Below are positions 33,056 to 44,141 of a stretch of 64,000 bases of DNA, in pieces. A model generated the notes under the pieces. It had not been told where the DNA came from and made no database searches. It was given only the letters and a program-made list of their open reading frames with translations. Every line of letters starts with the position of its first letter. Within the stretch, counting starts at the first letter, position 1. The position numbers were made by a program, and so were the translations under genes. The stretch spans positions 14,745,122 through 14,809,121 of the forward strand of contig JAULJL010000024.1 of assembly GCA_030761205.1 (NCBI GenBank). Direction: 5' to 3'. The DNA comes from Fremontodendron californicum. Lineage: Eukaryota; Streptophyta; Magnoliopsida; Malvales; Malvaceae.

Positions 33056-33996
33056 GAAAGTCCTTTGGGTTGATAACTATCCCGAGGCCAATAAACTTCA
33101 AGTGTATGATGATGTCTATGATGCATGTCAAAGAAAAGAAACAGAAAGAAATAGATTAGTAAAGAAATGAATTTACAAATATAACATAAATAACAACATG
33201 CTTTTTTTTATAAAAAAAATGTCCCGAAAATTTAAACAGAGCTTCGGCATTACGATGCCTTTGGGACAAAAAAAAATACGAGCGATATGATGTTCGTTCA
33301 TCATCACCCAATTTGTATCTAACATATAGAAAGATGGTAAAAGGTTGGAAATGTTCATCCATGTGTTCTTAAACTTCGGGTATCTAACAGAAATCGGGCA
33401 TGGCTTCGTCTAGGTTCACTATATGAAGGTGAATCGGTTCTAAGGCCCCGAATTGTTCCTCACTGTCGCCGGTGAAGGCTAGTAAGGCACCCCGATAAAA
33501 GCGGGTTCAATTTGTTAGAGTATATTTTCCTATGCCCGTACGGAGGATTATCACGAAGGCATTAGGTACTTTATACTCCGGAAGTGTTTCACTAGCCCAT
33601 ACGGAGGATCAATCACGAAGGCGTAGTTACTTTACTCCCACTTAAAAGGACGGAACCTGGGTAGAGGATTCATGTTATGCAAATGCAAATACAATGTGTG
33701 CGGAGGAACAAAACAAACCTGTCACCACCTATTCTACAACCTTTATTCTAAATACCTCACTAAAATCAAACAATGTAAAGCATCAGTCAAGCAAACATAT
33801 AAATATACGCAACAAAATAACCAGAGAACAAATAATAATATGAATGCACATGAATATGGATATATTAAAACATTTTTTTATTTTCAAAATTCTCTTTTAT
33901 TTTAAAAATATGGGAATTAAAATTAAATACCAATTTAAACCAACAAAACCGAGACTTTGATAACACACGACTAATTCTAGGCCTGACTCTCTAATT
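33056..33996 (-). other. Full-length leader of copy 2
   Basis: Non-coding leader between PBS and ORF1, about 0.5 kb longer than that of copy 1. 33397-33630 is clearly homologous, reversed, to 47220-47520 of the plus-strand element, although the LTRs and gags have diverged. It holds two copies of the 35-nt leader motif at 33530-33565 and 33592-33626. Confidence 0.8.
33530..33626 (-). promoter_or_regulatory. Twin leader motif (2 x ~35 nt, 62-nt step)
   Basis: Read in the element's direction, each copy is CTA(C/A)GCCTTCGTGAT, then TRATCCTCCGTA, then (C/T)GGGC(T)AG. Copies start 62 nt apart. The plus-strand element has the same pair with the same step at 47278-47374 and 61232-61328. Its role is unknown; RNA packaging or dimerisation is a guess. 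Confidence 0.55.
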
Positions 33997-34016
33997 TTCC
34001 TCAGTGGAGTCGCCAA
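33997..34016 (-). other. Primer-binding site of copy 2
   Basis: The minus strand reads TTGGCGACTCCACTGAGGAA, two bases after the LTR end. The first 11 bases are intact; the 3' part has drifted from the CTGGGGAC form. Confidence 0.8.
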
Positions 34017-37000
34017 GCTGTCGCAACCTAAAAAATAACAAGTCTCATCGCAAGACTTTATTATTCGTTAAGCGTGACATTAAAAAACCGTGGAAAAGTC
34101 GACTTAATTCCTCTAGAAAAATGAAGGTTTTGAAAATGACCTTGAAAAAGACATGGAGTCGCCACCAATCTTTTTTAGCTAGGTGTGATCGGCCACCTAT
34201 TAGAACCGGTTTTATAAATATTTTAAAAATTAATTAAAACATTTTTAAAACCAATTTAAAGTCTGCGTTTAAACCAGAGAAATCAAAGAAACGGGTTCGG
34301 GACTCGGTTACGTACGGGGAAGGATTAGCACCCCCACAACGCCCGTATAAAATGGTACCTTATTAATCGTGTGTTATCTCAAATCTCGATAAAAAGTTGG
34401 TTTTAAATTTAGTATTTCAAGTTAATTCCTAATTTAAAGAAAAATAATTTCATTTTTAATTGAAAATGGTCCGGAATTTATAAATTCAAAATTTTCCTAT
34501 ATTCTCCAACAAACGTGACAAAATATAGAAATTTTTATTAATTTCGAAAACTTTCCGAATCATTCTCGTTTTTTTGAAAGAAAGATATTCCTTTATTAAT
34601 GATAATTGATGATATTTCCTCCAGCAAACCCGGTAGAGAACTCATGAATTATTTTAACTCGGGAATATCTTTATTTTTTATATTGAAAAATCATTATCCT
34701 TTTGAAAACATTTTAAAAGATATGAATATAATGCATCCAAAATGATATGATATAATTTAAATGCCTTAGTATATTCTAAATGAAATGAAATGTCCTAAGT
34801 TATATGACATATTCTAAATGAAATGAAATGACCTAGGTAACATAATATATTCTATATGGAATGTAATATCCTAAATCATATGATATACTTTAAATGAAAT
34901 AAAATATCCTAAAAGACATAATATATATCCTAAATGAAATGACCTAGGTAACATAATATATTCTACATGAAATGACCTAGGTAACATAATATATTCTATA
35001 TGAGATGGAATAATTTGAATGACATGGCAAATATGAATGATAAGGCATATAATTTAAATGACATAAAATATAAAATAATGCTATCATATAATATGCATGA
35101 AAATAAAAATGAAAATAATAATGCATGAACATAGTATACGCTAAATAATATGACAAAAAATAACTAAATAAAAAGCATAGGATATCATGAAATATTCCAA
35201 ATCATATAATAAACAATATAACATAACTCAAAATCATAACAATATCATAGAAATTATCATAGCAAAAATCACATATTATATAAAATGCCTGAATATGAAA
35301 AATGCAATGCATGAAAATGTATTTTTTCCTTTAATAAAGGAAATCCGTATATCTAAAAAGATATCCGGCTACCTTAGAAAAATATGTCAAATTAAATATT
35401 ATAAAACCAAAATACGTTGTGATTGTTTGAAAACAATTTTAAAAAAGCTTAGATTAAAAAAAAAAAAAAACTAGGTTAAACCTTTTTTAAATGGCTCTAA
35501 TTTCCTAAGTTTAAAATCCCGGACTTGACCACCCTTAACCCGAGACTTAAAAAATCATTTTTAGAGTTTAAAAAGGCTTAGAAACTACCCTAAGTCAGTA
35601 GCTAAACTTCCTAATCAGCTCCCTCTAGGTAACTTAACCAAAACATAAAAATGATTTTTCCTTAAATTCAATTCTGACTCCACTATCCACTTTTAAACCA
35701 TGATTTTTTACCCTAATTTTAAAAATTCAAAAAAGTCTAAAAACAATACTGGAGACTTAGGACATGTAAAAATACATGGGAAAAAATCAGCTTAATTTTC
35801 TGATTAAAGATGAGTGCCCAGAAAAATCGGGAAAGTACGAGTACTGGGTGAAAAAACTGTTTTGCCAAAATACGTTTTTGCCTTTAATAAAATCATTTAA
35901 AAATCAAAGTAAAAATATTTAGGACACACAAAATGACCCACAAACAGTATCTAGGACTTTTTAAAAGTTAGATAAAAATTGGCTAAGTAAAAAAATCTCA
36001 AAGGTAGAATAATCAATTTGACAAACCTTAATTTTCCACAAGTGTGCTCAAGAGAGCATGACTTTGAACCATTAATTGGCCTAAGTCATTAGTCAAGTGG
36101 CATGAACATGAAATGCATGAAAAAAATACAGAAAATATAGTGCATGAAATGCATGAGTTTAAACCCAAATGTCATGAAAAAATGCACGGCATCAATATAG
36201 TGACCTAGACCTAAATGAACTTGCATGGCATTTAATGCAACCTAGGTCTAAAATGCATAGACATGCATGGCAAAATAAACCTAACCTAACATCTAAAATA
36301 TGCATGGCAATATCACAAACACAAGGCATGCTTAAACCAAAAACTCAACCAAATATCAGGCAAATGCTAACCTATCAACTAACATAGCAAAAATGCAATA
36401 CACAATGCAAAACACATGGAGTAGCCGAATGGCCTCAAGCTCCAACAAGCATGGCATTTTCACAAACACTTGGTATACTTAAACTAAATACTCAATCAAA
36501 TGTCATGCAAATACAAAACCAACCAACTAACATGGCAAAAATGCACATACACTGTAAAACACATGGAGTAGCCGAATGGCCTCAAGCTCCAACAAGCATG
36601 GCATTTTCTCAAACACTTGATATACTAACATGCTCAACTAAAATATAACACTCAAATCATGCAAATACAAAATAGAAATACTAAAACCAAACAAGCATTT
36701 TCACAAACACTTGATATACTGACATGCTCAACTAAAATATAACACTCAAATCATGCAAATACAAAATAGAAATACTAAAACCAAACAAGCATTTTCACAA
36801 ACACTTGATATACTAAATATAAAACATCAACAAATTTAAACATTATGAAAACAGAAAATTAAAAATGCAAGAACATGATATTTAAATCATAAATGGCAAC
36901 AAACAAAGCAACCAAATTAAAACATGATTCAAATATATGAAGTAGAAGAACACTTAAAGCATCAAGATTAAAGAAAATAACATAAATAACATGATAATTT

Positions 37001-37450
37001 AAACAAAACAGCAACATTAAAAAAATAATATAGGCCATTCGGCCATGGTGAGGAAAATAAAAAAAATGTAAGAAAACTTTGTTTAAGAAAAAAGATGAAG
37101 AAAGAACTTAAAAGGAATATAAAAAAAAAACACTTATTTAAAAAGAAAACTCACCAAATAATAATCAAAACAGCAAAAACAAGAATGGAAAATCAAGAAA
37201 GTGTAAGAGTTGGTGCTCAAGAGCAACCTCAAGAAGCTATATTTCAAGCTTTATCTCTTCAAACTTTCCTTTCTTTTCTAAAATTTTTCTTTTTGCTTTC
37301 AACCAAGGAGATAAAAACTAAGAAAAACCAAGAGAAATATGAAAAAATGAAGTCCAGGAAAATGAATTCTGCCCCCTCCCTTAAGGCTGGCCGAATCCCC
37401 CTCTCTCTCATGCAAGGATGTTGTCATTTTTTCCCAACCAATTTTCCATC

Positions 37451-37878
37451 CAATGGCTAGTAATTCAAGGTGAAAAAATCATGAAATTATCACCCTTAGA
37501 TTAGCAAATCAGCTGTCCATAATTACAGCTGTTCAAGAATAATGTTGACACTCTCCCTTGGCCTATGTGGCTTAATCACAATGGCTTGATCAAAAAGAAT
37601 CTCTAACTAACTCTTAATTCTTGGCCATTTGATTGAAAAATCAGAAGTTTCCTCCTTCTGTCTAGTAATCCAATGGCTAGTAATTCAAGGTGAAAAAATC
37701 ATGAAATTATCACCCTTAGATTAGCAAATTAGTTGTCCATAATTACAGTTGTTCAAGAATAATGTTGACACTCTCCCTTGGCCTATGTGGCTTAATCACA
37801 ATGGCTTGATCAAAAAAAATCTCTAACTAACTCTTAATTCTTGGCCATTTGATTGAAAAATCAGAAGTTTCCTCCTTC
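37451..37878. repeat. 220-bp tandem duplication in the 5' LTR of copy 2
   Basis: CAATGGCTAGTAATTCAAGG occurs at 37451 and again at 37671. The duplicated stretch ends in CAGAAGTTTCCTCCTT. A few bases (TCTGTCTAGTAATC) fill the junction. The 3' LTR of the same element has one copy only (21404-21610). Confidence 0.9.
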
Positions 37879-38158
37879 CTTTGGGCCTTGGCAGGCCAGC
37901 ACTCTCTTTCCAGCCCAAGTCTGATTTTTTGAAAGGCCAAAAGAAGCCCTTTTCGATTGCTTGGGTGAAATGATCGTTTTGCCCCCCGGATGCAAATAAA
38001 TGGCAAACGGACTCCAAATTCAAATTTTATTTTTAATACTTCCAAAATAATAAAACATTGAGTTCTGGAAGTTTTCAAAATTTTTTGAGTCCGTTTGCTA
38101 TTTATTTGGATTTTTTTTCCAAAAATGCCCTTTCATGCCCCCACATTTTACCATTTTT

Positions 38159-38760
38159 TAAGCGAGCCCCAAATCAAGATTTTTCTTCTCCAATCTCTTC
38201 CAAATAATTTAAAAGTGTGATCTGGAAGTTTTCATAATTTTTGGAACTCATTTGGTATTTTTTCGGGAGTTATCTGCTTGAATTACTGCATAGGAGGCAC
38301 GGGATTTAGCTATTTTGCAAACGAACTCCGAATCAAGATTTTATTTCGCCAATCTCTTCCAAATAATTTAAAAATGAGATTTGCAAAATTTTAGAATTTT
38401 TGGAGTCCATTTGCTATTTTTCCGAGATTTATGTTCTTGAATTACTGCATAGGAGGCCCGGGATTTGGCCATTTTGCAAACGAACTCCGAATCAAGATTT
38501 TCTTTCGCCAATCTCTTCAAAATAATTTAAAAATGATATTTTAAAAAATTCAAAAGATTTGGAGCTCATTTTCTATTTTTTCGAGATTTTCCTTCTTGAA
38601 TTACTACACAAGAGGCCCATGATTTGGCCATTTTGCAAATGAACTCTGAATCAAGATTTTCTTTCGCCAATATCTTCCAAATGATTTAAGAATGATATTT
38701 GCAAATTTTCAGAATTTTCGGAGTCCATTTGCTATTTTTCCCAAATTTTCCAATTTTGCC
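38159..38760. repeat. Four 159-bp units in the 5' LTR of copy 2
   Basis: Marks fall at about 38159, 38319, 38478 and 38637, again 159 bp apart. Confidence 0.85.
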
Positions 38761-41639
38761 CTTTTGCCTACGAAACTCGGTTTTGCTCAAAACAAGTCCG
38801 ATTTTTAGATTTTCTTCAAACTAAGCCTTGGGCTATCCCTTTTTTAATCATTCTTCATCCATTGGGGGCTTTAGTCTTGCCAAGTCGGACCATTTCTATA
38901 ATTCTGCCCGATTTCAACGAAATCCACCAAAAACCCTAATTCTCGATTTTCTCCCGGATTGACTTTTCTTTCAGTTTTTCTTTCAAGTGGCTTCTCCATT
39001 ACCCGTAGTCAGTGCTTATATTTCATTTGGAACCTTCAATTTTGACCAATTCGATCGTTTAAGCACTTTTCCCCAAATTTCCCAGATTAGGGTTTCCTTT
39101 CTACTGAATCTCCATAACCCAACTTCCGAACTCCATATCTTTCGATGTAGACCTCAGGTTATCAAAATTCTTTCGCCATTTTCAATTGAACTTCAAATCT
39201 TGATTTTGAAAGTGGGTTTACTTTTTCAGTAGTTGACTTTTTGGGGTTGACTTTTTTGGGATCGACTTTTTTCGAGGTTGACTTTTTCGAATTTGACTTT
39301 TTATGCTCGCCCTCTTATACTAAGTCTCGGAGTACCCCTTGCAGGATGAAAAAAAGTCTTTTTACATTCTGAAACATCAATTTAGGAAGAAAACGTACAT
39401 GTTTTAGTGGTCCGGACAAAATTAGGTATCTACACATGTGTTATCTCAAGTCTCGGTAAAAAGTTAGTTTTTAATTTAGTATTTCAAGTTAATTCCCAAT
39501 TTTAAGTGAAATAATTCCATTTTTTATTGAAAATGATCCGGAATTTATTAACTCAAAATTTTTCTATATTCCCCGACAAAATCGGCAAAATATAGAAATT
39601 TTTATTAATTTCGAAAACTTTTCGAATCATTGTCGTTTTTTGAAAGAAAGATATTCCTTTATTAATGATAATTGATGATATTCCCTCCAGCAAACCCGGT
39701 AGAGAACTCATGAATTATTTTAACGCGGGAATATCTTTATTTTTATTGAAAATCATTATCTTTTTCAAAATATTTAAAAATATGAACATGAACATGTATG
39801 ACATAAATAAAATGACATAGCAAAGTCTAGATAACATAATGCAACATAAATGATATGACATAATCTAAATGACATAGTATATTCTAGGTAAAATAAAAAA
39901 ATCCTAAGTGTCATTGTATATTCTAAATGAGATAAAATGATTTAAATGACATGGCAATTTTAAATGATATGGCATATTTTAAATGACATGGCATATTCTA
40001 AATAATTAAACCTAAATGATATGGAATATGATGAAATATCATGAAACATAAAATAATGCTATTATAAAATATGCATGAAAATAAAAATGCATGAACATAG
40101 TATATGCTAAATAATGTGACAAAAATAAATGACTAAATAAAAAAATATGGTATATCATGAAATATTCAAAATCATATGGCAAACAATATAAAATCATAAA
40201 ATGTAAATCAAATAATAATAACATGGAAAGTATCATAGCAAAAATCACATATTAAATAAAATGCATGAATATGAAAAATGCAATGCATGAAAATGTATTT
40301 TTTTCTCTAAATAAAGAAATCCGTATATCTAGAAAAATATCCGGCTACCTTAGGAAAGTATGTCAAATTAGATTTTTTAAAAACAAAATTTTGTGATTTT
40401 TTGAAAATAATTTCGAGGAAAAACTTGAATAAAGATTAAAACCTTTACCAAACCCTTTTAAAATGGCTCTAATTTTCTAAGTTTAAAATCTCGGACTTGA
40501 CCACCCTTAACCCGAGATTTATAAAATCATTTTTAAAGTTTAAAAAGGCTTAGAAACTACCCTAAGACAATAGCTAAAGCTTCTAACCAACCCCCTCTAA
40601 ATGCCTTAGCCAAATTCAACCATTATTTCTCTTTTGATTTCAAATCTGCCTCTACTGTCTGGTTTTGACACACGGTTTTTTTTTCTATTTTTAAAAATTC
40701 AAAAAAATCTAAAAAAAAAGTACTAGACTTAGAACATGTAAAAATACACGAGAAAAAAATTTCTTAATTTTCTGATTAAAGATGACTGCTCAGAAAAATT
40801 GGACAAATTTGAGTACTGGGTGGAAAAAACTGTTTTGTCAAAACATATTTTTTTGCCTTTGATAAAGTCATTCAAAAATCAAAGTAAAAATTGCTGGAGA
40901 TCATCCTAAAAACCTAAGGACAGTAGCTAAAACATTTAAAAACCTTGGACAAAAATTGGCTAAGTAAAAAAAATAACAAAGGTAGAATAATCAATTTGAT
41001 AACCCTTTAATTTTCCACAAGTATGCTCAAGAGAGCATGACTGTGAGCCATTGATTGGCCTAAGTCATAAATCATGTGGCAATGACATGGAATGCAAGAA
41101 CATACAACAAATGAAATGTATGAAATGCATGGTCTAAAGGTCTAAATGGTATAGGAAATGCATGACAATTCAAGACAACCTAAATGCCTATCATGAGTTT
41201 GCATGGCAATAAATGCTATCCTAACTCAATATGCATGCAATGCTTGATAATGCAAATATGACTTGGACCTAATATTTTATGAATATGCATGAAAATGATA
41301 ATGTAACCTAAGACCTAAATAGCATAGTAATGCATGACAATACCAATGTGATTTAAGACTCAATATGCATGGCCCTACCAATATGGCCTAGACCTAAAAT
41401 GTAATGAAAATGCATAGCAATACTATGAACATACAATGACCAATTAAACTAATGTCAATGCTGGAACAAACAGCAACTAATACACAATTTCAAGATATGA
41501 TAATACAAAGCATGTTAACTAAACAAAATGCAAATGCATGACAAGTCAAGGGATGCATGAAGAGGCCGAATGTGGTTACATGATGCTCTAATGTAATCCT
41601 ATCTAGTAAATGACACAAGTACATGACAAGTCATATTAA

Positions 41640-41960
41640 GATGCATAATGTCATGACATTTTCATAAGAATATGACATACTAAAATCAAAATGCATAAGC
41701 TCATGGCATGGAGACGCAAACAAGTCAAGAAGCAAGGTGAAAATGCACATGCAAGGCATATCAATATGGAGTAGCCGAATGGCCATGTAACAAAATGATG
41801 GCATTTTATCATAGCATTTTCATAATCACATGGCATACTAAAAATCAAAATGTACAAGTTCATGGCATGGAGATGCAAACAAGTTAAGAAGCAAAAGGAA
41901 AATGCACATGCAAGGCATACTAAAATGGAGTAGCCGAATGGCCATGTAACAAAATAAAAA
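41640..41960. repeat. ~169-bp direct duplication in the third LTR
   Basis: GGAGTAGCCGAATGGCCATGTAACAAAAT occurs, in part, at 41769 and 41938, with matching flanks (CATGGCATGGAGA(C/T)GCAAACAAGT and AATGCACATGCAAGGCATA, each split here). Both copies carry GGCC-type motifs. Confidence 0.75.
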
Positions 41961-42186
41961 AAATGCAAACATGTTTATAATATAAGACATGATACATGAA
42001 AAAAAAATGCACAACATGAGCATATGAATACAATGACCGAATATGCAAGGGAAAGTTATTAAGCATGGAATAGAAATATATAAGTAAATATAGCATAGAA
42101 AATAATGTAAAGAACATATAAAAAATTTAACATAGACATGCAAAACAAATAACAAGCAAAACTAGTAAATAAAACAAGGAAAGTTA

Positions 42187-42400
42187 AGCTCCATGGTTGG
42201 TATAAAATGGGCATAGCCTCTCACCTAACCATAATCACTTGGTCTTGCCAAGATCATGAAGCCTTTCCATTCCAAAAAATCCGAAAATAAACCATGCTAA
42301 ACAGCAAAATTAAGGTGAGCTTCATGGTAGGTGAAAATGGGCAAAGCCTCTCTCCTAACTATGGTCACTTGGTCTAGCCAAGATCATGTAGCCATTTCAA
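42187..42400. repeat. ~123-bp direct duplication with CTTGG...CCAAG
   Basis: Two units share GCTTCATGGTAGGT, AAAATGGGCA(T/A)AGCCTCTC, CTAAC, CACTTGGTCT and GCCAAGATCATG. The CTTGGTCTAGCCAAG core is an almost perfect palindrome. Confidence 0.7.
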
Positions 42401-44141
42401 CCTTTTTGCTTCATCTTTTGTAAAAAATTAGAACCTTAGAATACTCTAAAAAACCTTCTAAAAATCATTTTTCACAACAACATGCAAGGAATAAAAAAAA
42501 GAAAACCAAGGCAAGTAAACATGCCATATTCGACAATAGCATGAAACCATGTAAAAAAAATTGTTTTCCACCATTTTAATGAAGAAGAAGAGATGAAAAC
42601 ATAAGTAAACATTAAAAAAACTTTATTTCTATGAAAAATGTAGTAGGAAAACAAGATAGAAAATCAAGAAAACACCATTGGAAACAAGAAGAAAGCTATG
42701 CTAGAGCTTGGTAGAGATGACTACCTTCAAGCTCTCTATTGAAAACCTCTTTTTTTCTTTATTTCAAAACCTTTTCTTTTCTAAATTAGCTACTGACTTC
42801 AGCCAAAAAACATATGAAACAATGAAATCAACCCCCCTTCTTTAGCCTTGGCCGGATGGCCTCACCCCCTTGGATGAGAATTGCACTTTTTTCTCTTCCA
42901 ATCTTGGCCATTAGATTAAGATATTTCGATGACAACATAAAAATGTCATCTTTCCAACTGATAGCAGCCCTTAAGATGTGTACTCAGCCGTTGTAGTAAC
43001 CTTAGCCCTTAGATGCAAAAGAGGACCAATCCCATTCACTCCTTTGCTTGCCCCCTTGAGTGCCTACCCTTGGATGAGTTGTGCTCTTCCATTCTTGGTC
43101 ATTGGATGAGGAAAACATAAAAATGACATCTTGTAGATTAAATCCAGCCCTCAACATATGTACTCAGCCCTTGTAGATGGCCTAAGCCATTGGATGAAAA
43201 GGGACAATCCTATGCACTCCCTTGCTTAACCGAATGGATGCTCACCCTTGGATGAATTGTGCTCATCTTTTTTCTTCCATCCTTGGCCATTAGATGAGGG
43301 TTCTTTCATGACAAATAAAAATGTCATCTTGACATCTAAACTTGGCCATTGGATGGTGCATTCAACTTTCCTACAAGGCACCTAAGCCACTGGATGAAAG
43401 GGGGACCATTTGCAAGGTGTTAGTGGTAGTATGTGGCTTGATAGTGACTAAGGAATTAAATTGTTCAAGCTTCCTTCTTCTCCTCTATTTTGGCTGACCA
43501 AGGGAAGAAAATCCCAGCAATTCCTTCTTCTTTCATATTTTTCTCAATTACAAATTTGCCCTTTTTTGGTTTCTTCGGTGAAATGACCTTTTTGCCTCCC
43601 GAACCTAAACAAATAGAAAACGAACTCCAAATTAAAATTTCCTTTTTTCAATACTTCTGAAATAATAAAAAATTGAATTCTATAAGTTTTCAAAATTTTC
43701 CGAGTCCATTTACTATTTATTTCGGATTTATTTTCGAAATTGACCCTTTTATGCACCCGAACTTTACCATTTTTTAAACGAGCTCTGAATCCAGATTTTT
43801 CTCAACCAATCTTTTCCAAATAATTTAAAAAGTGATCTGGAAGTTTTCATAATTTTTGGAGCTCATTTGCTATTTTTTCGGGATTTATCTGCTTGAACTA
43901 CTGCATAAGGGGACCCGAGATTTGGCCATTTTACAAACGAACTCTGAATAAAGATTTTCTTTCACCAATCTTTTCCAAATAATTTAAAAAAGAGGTTTGC
44001 AAATTTTCAAAATTTTTGGAGTTCATTTGCTATTTTTTCAGGATTTATCCTGTTGAATTTCTACATAGTGGGCCCGAGATTTGGCCATTTTGCAAACGAA
44101 CTCTGAATCAAGATTTTATTTCGCCAATCTCTTCGAAATGG

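Larger units (their letters stand above)
20160..39434 (-). mobile_element. Ogre-type retrotransposon, copy 2 (RT-deleted)
   Basis: A minus-strand Ogre closely related to copy 1. The visible part runs from inside its 3' LTR (20160) to the end of its 5' LTR (39434). The rest of the 3' LTR should lie beyond the left end of the window, on the other side of copy 1. The internal region is 23156-34018 (10.9 kb), shorter than in copy 1 because 1.9 kb of pro and RT is missing at 27724-27731, although its leader is complete. Without RT it cannot move by itself, although its RNase H/integrase frame is the best preserved in the window. Confidence 0.9.
34019..39434 (-). mobile_element. 5' LTR of copy 2, 5416 bp
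   Basis: From TGTAGATACC (39434, minus) to GGTTGCGACA (34019). It retains the U5 block lost from copy 1 (34195-34335, with GTGCTAATCCTTCCCC and GTCCCGAACCCG in the element's direction). It contains the PBS-core copy (34155-34164), the AT-rich array (34740-35010), two 94-bp units (36631-36815), a 220-bp tandem duplication (37451-37878), four 159-bp units (38159-38760) and the TTGACT cluster. No gene is supported. Confidence 0.9.
39435..44141 (-). mobile_element. LTR fragment of a third, older Ogre-like copy
   Basis: It begins at CATGTGTTATCTCAAGTCTCGG, which corresponds to about 355 bp inside an LTR (compare 34373), and runs in the U3 direction to the third 159-bp unit, where it stops near 44141. 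It is clearly more diverged than copies 1 and 2. Sub-parts: AT-rich array (39830-40030); TGCATG-rich section (41080-41560); a ~169-bp duplication around the GTAGCCGAATGGCC motif (41771 and 41940); a ~123-bp duplication with CTTGGTCT(T/A)GCCAAG near-palindromes (42187-42400); a series of CTTGGCCATTGGATGA-like motifs (42849-43395); 159-bp units at 43776, 43935 and 44094. No gene is supported. Confidence 0.85.
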
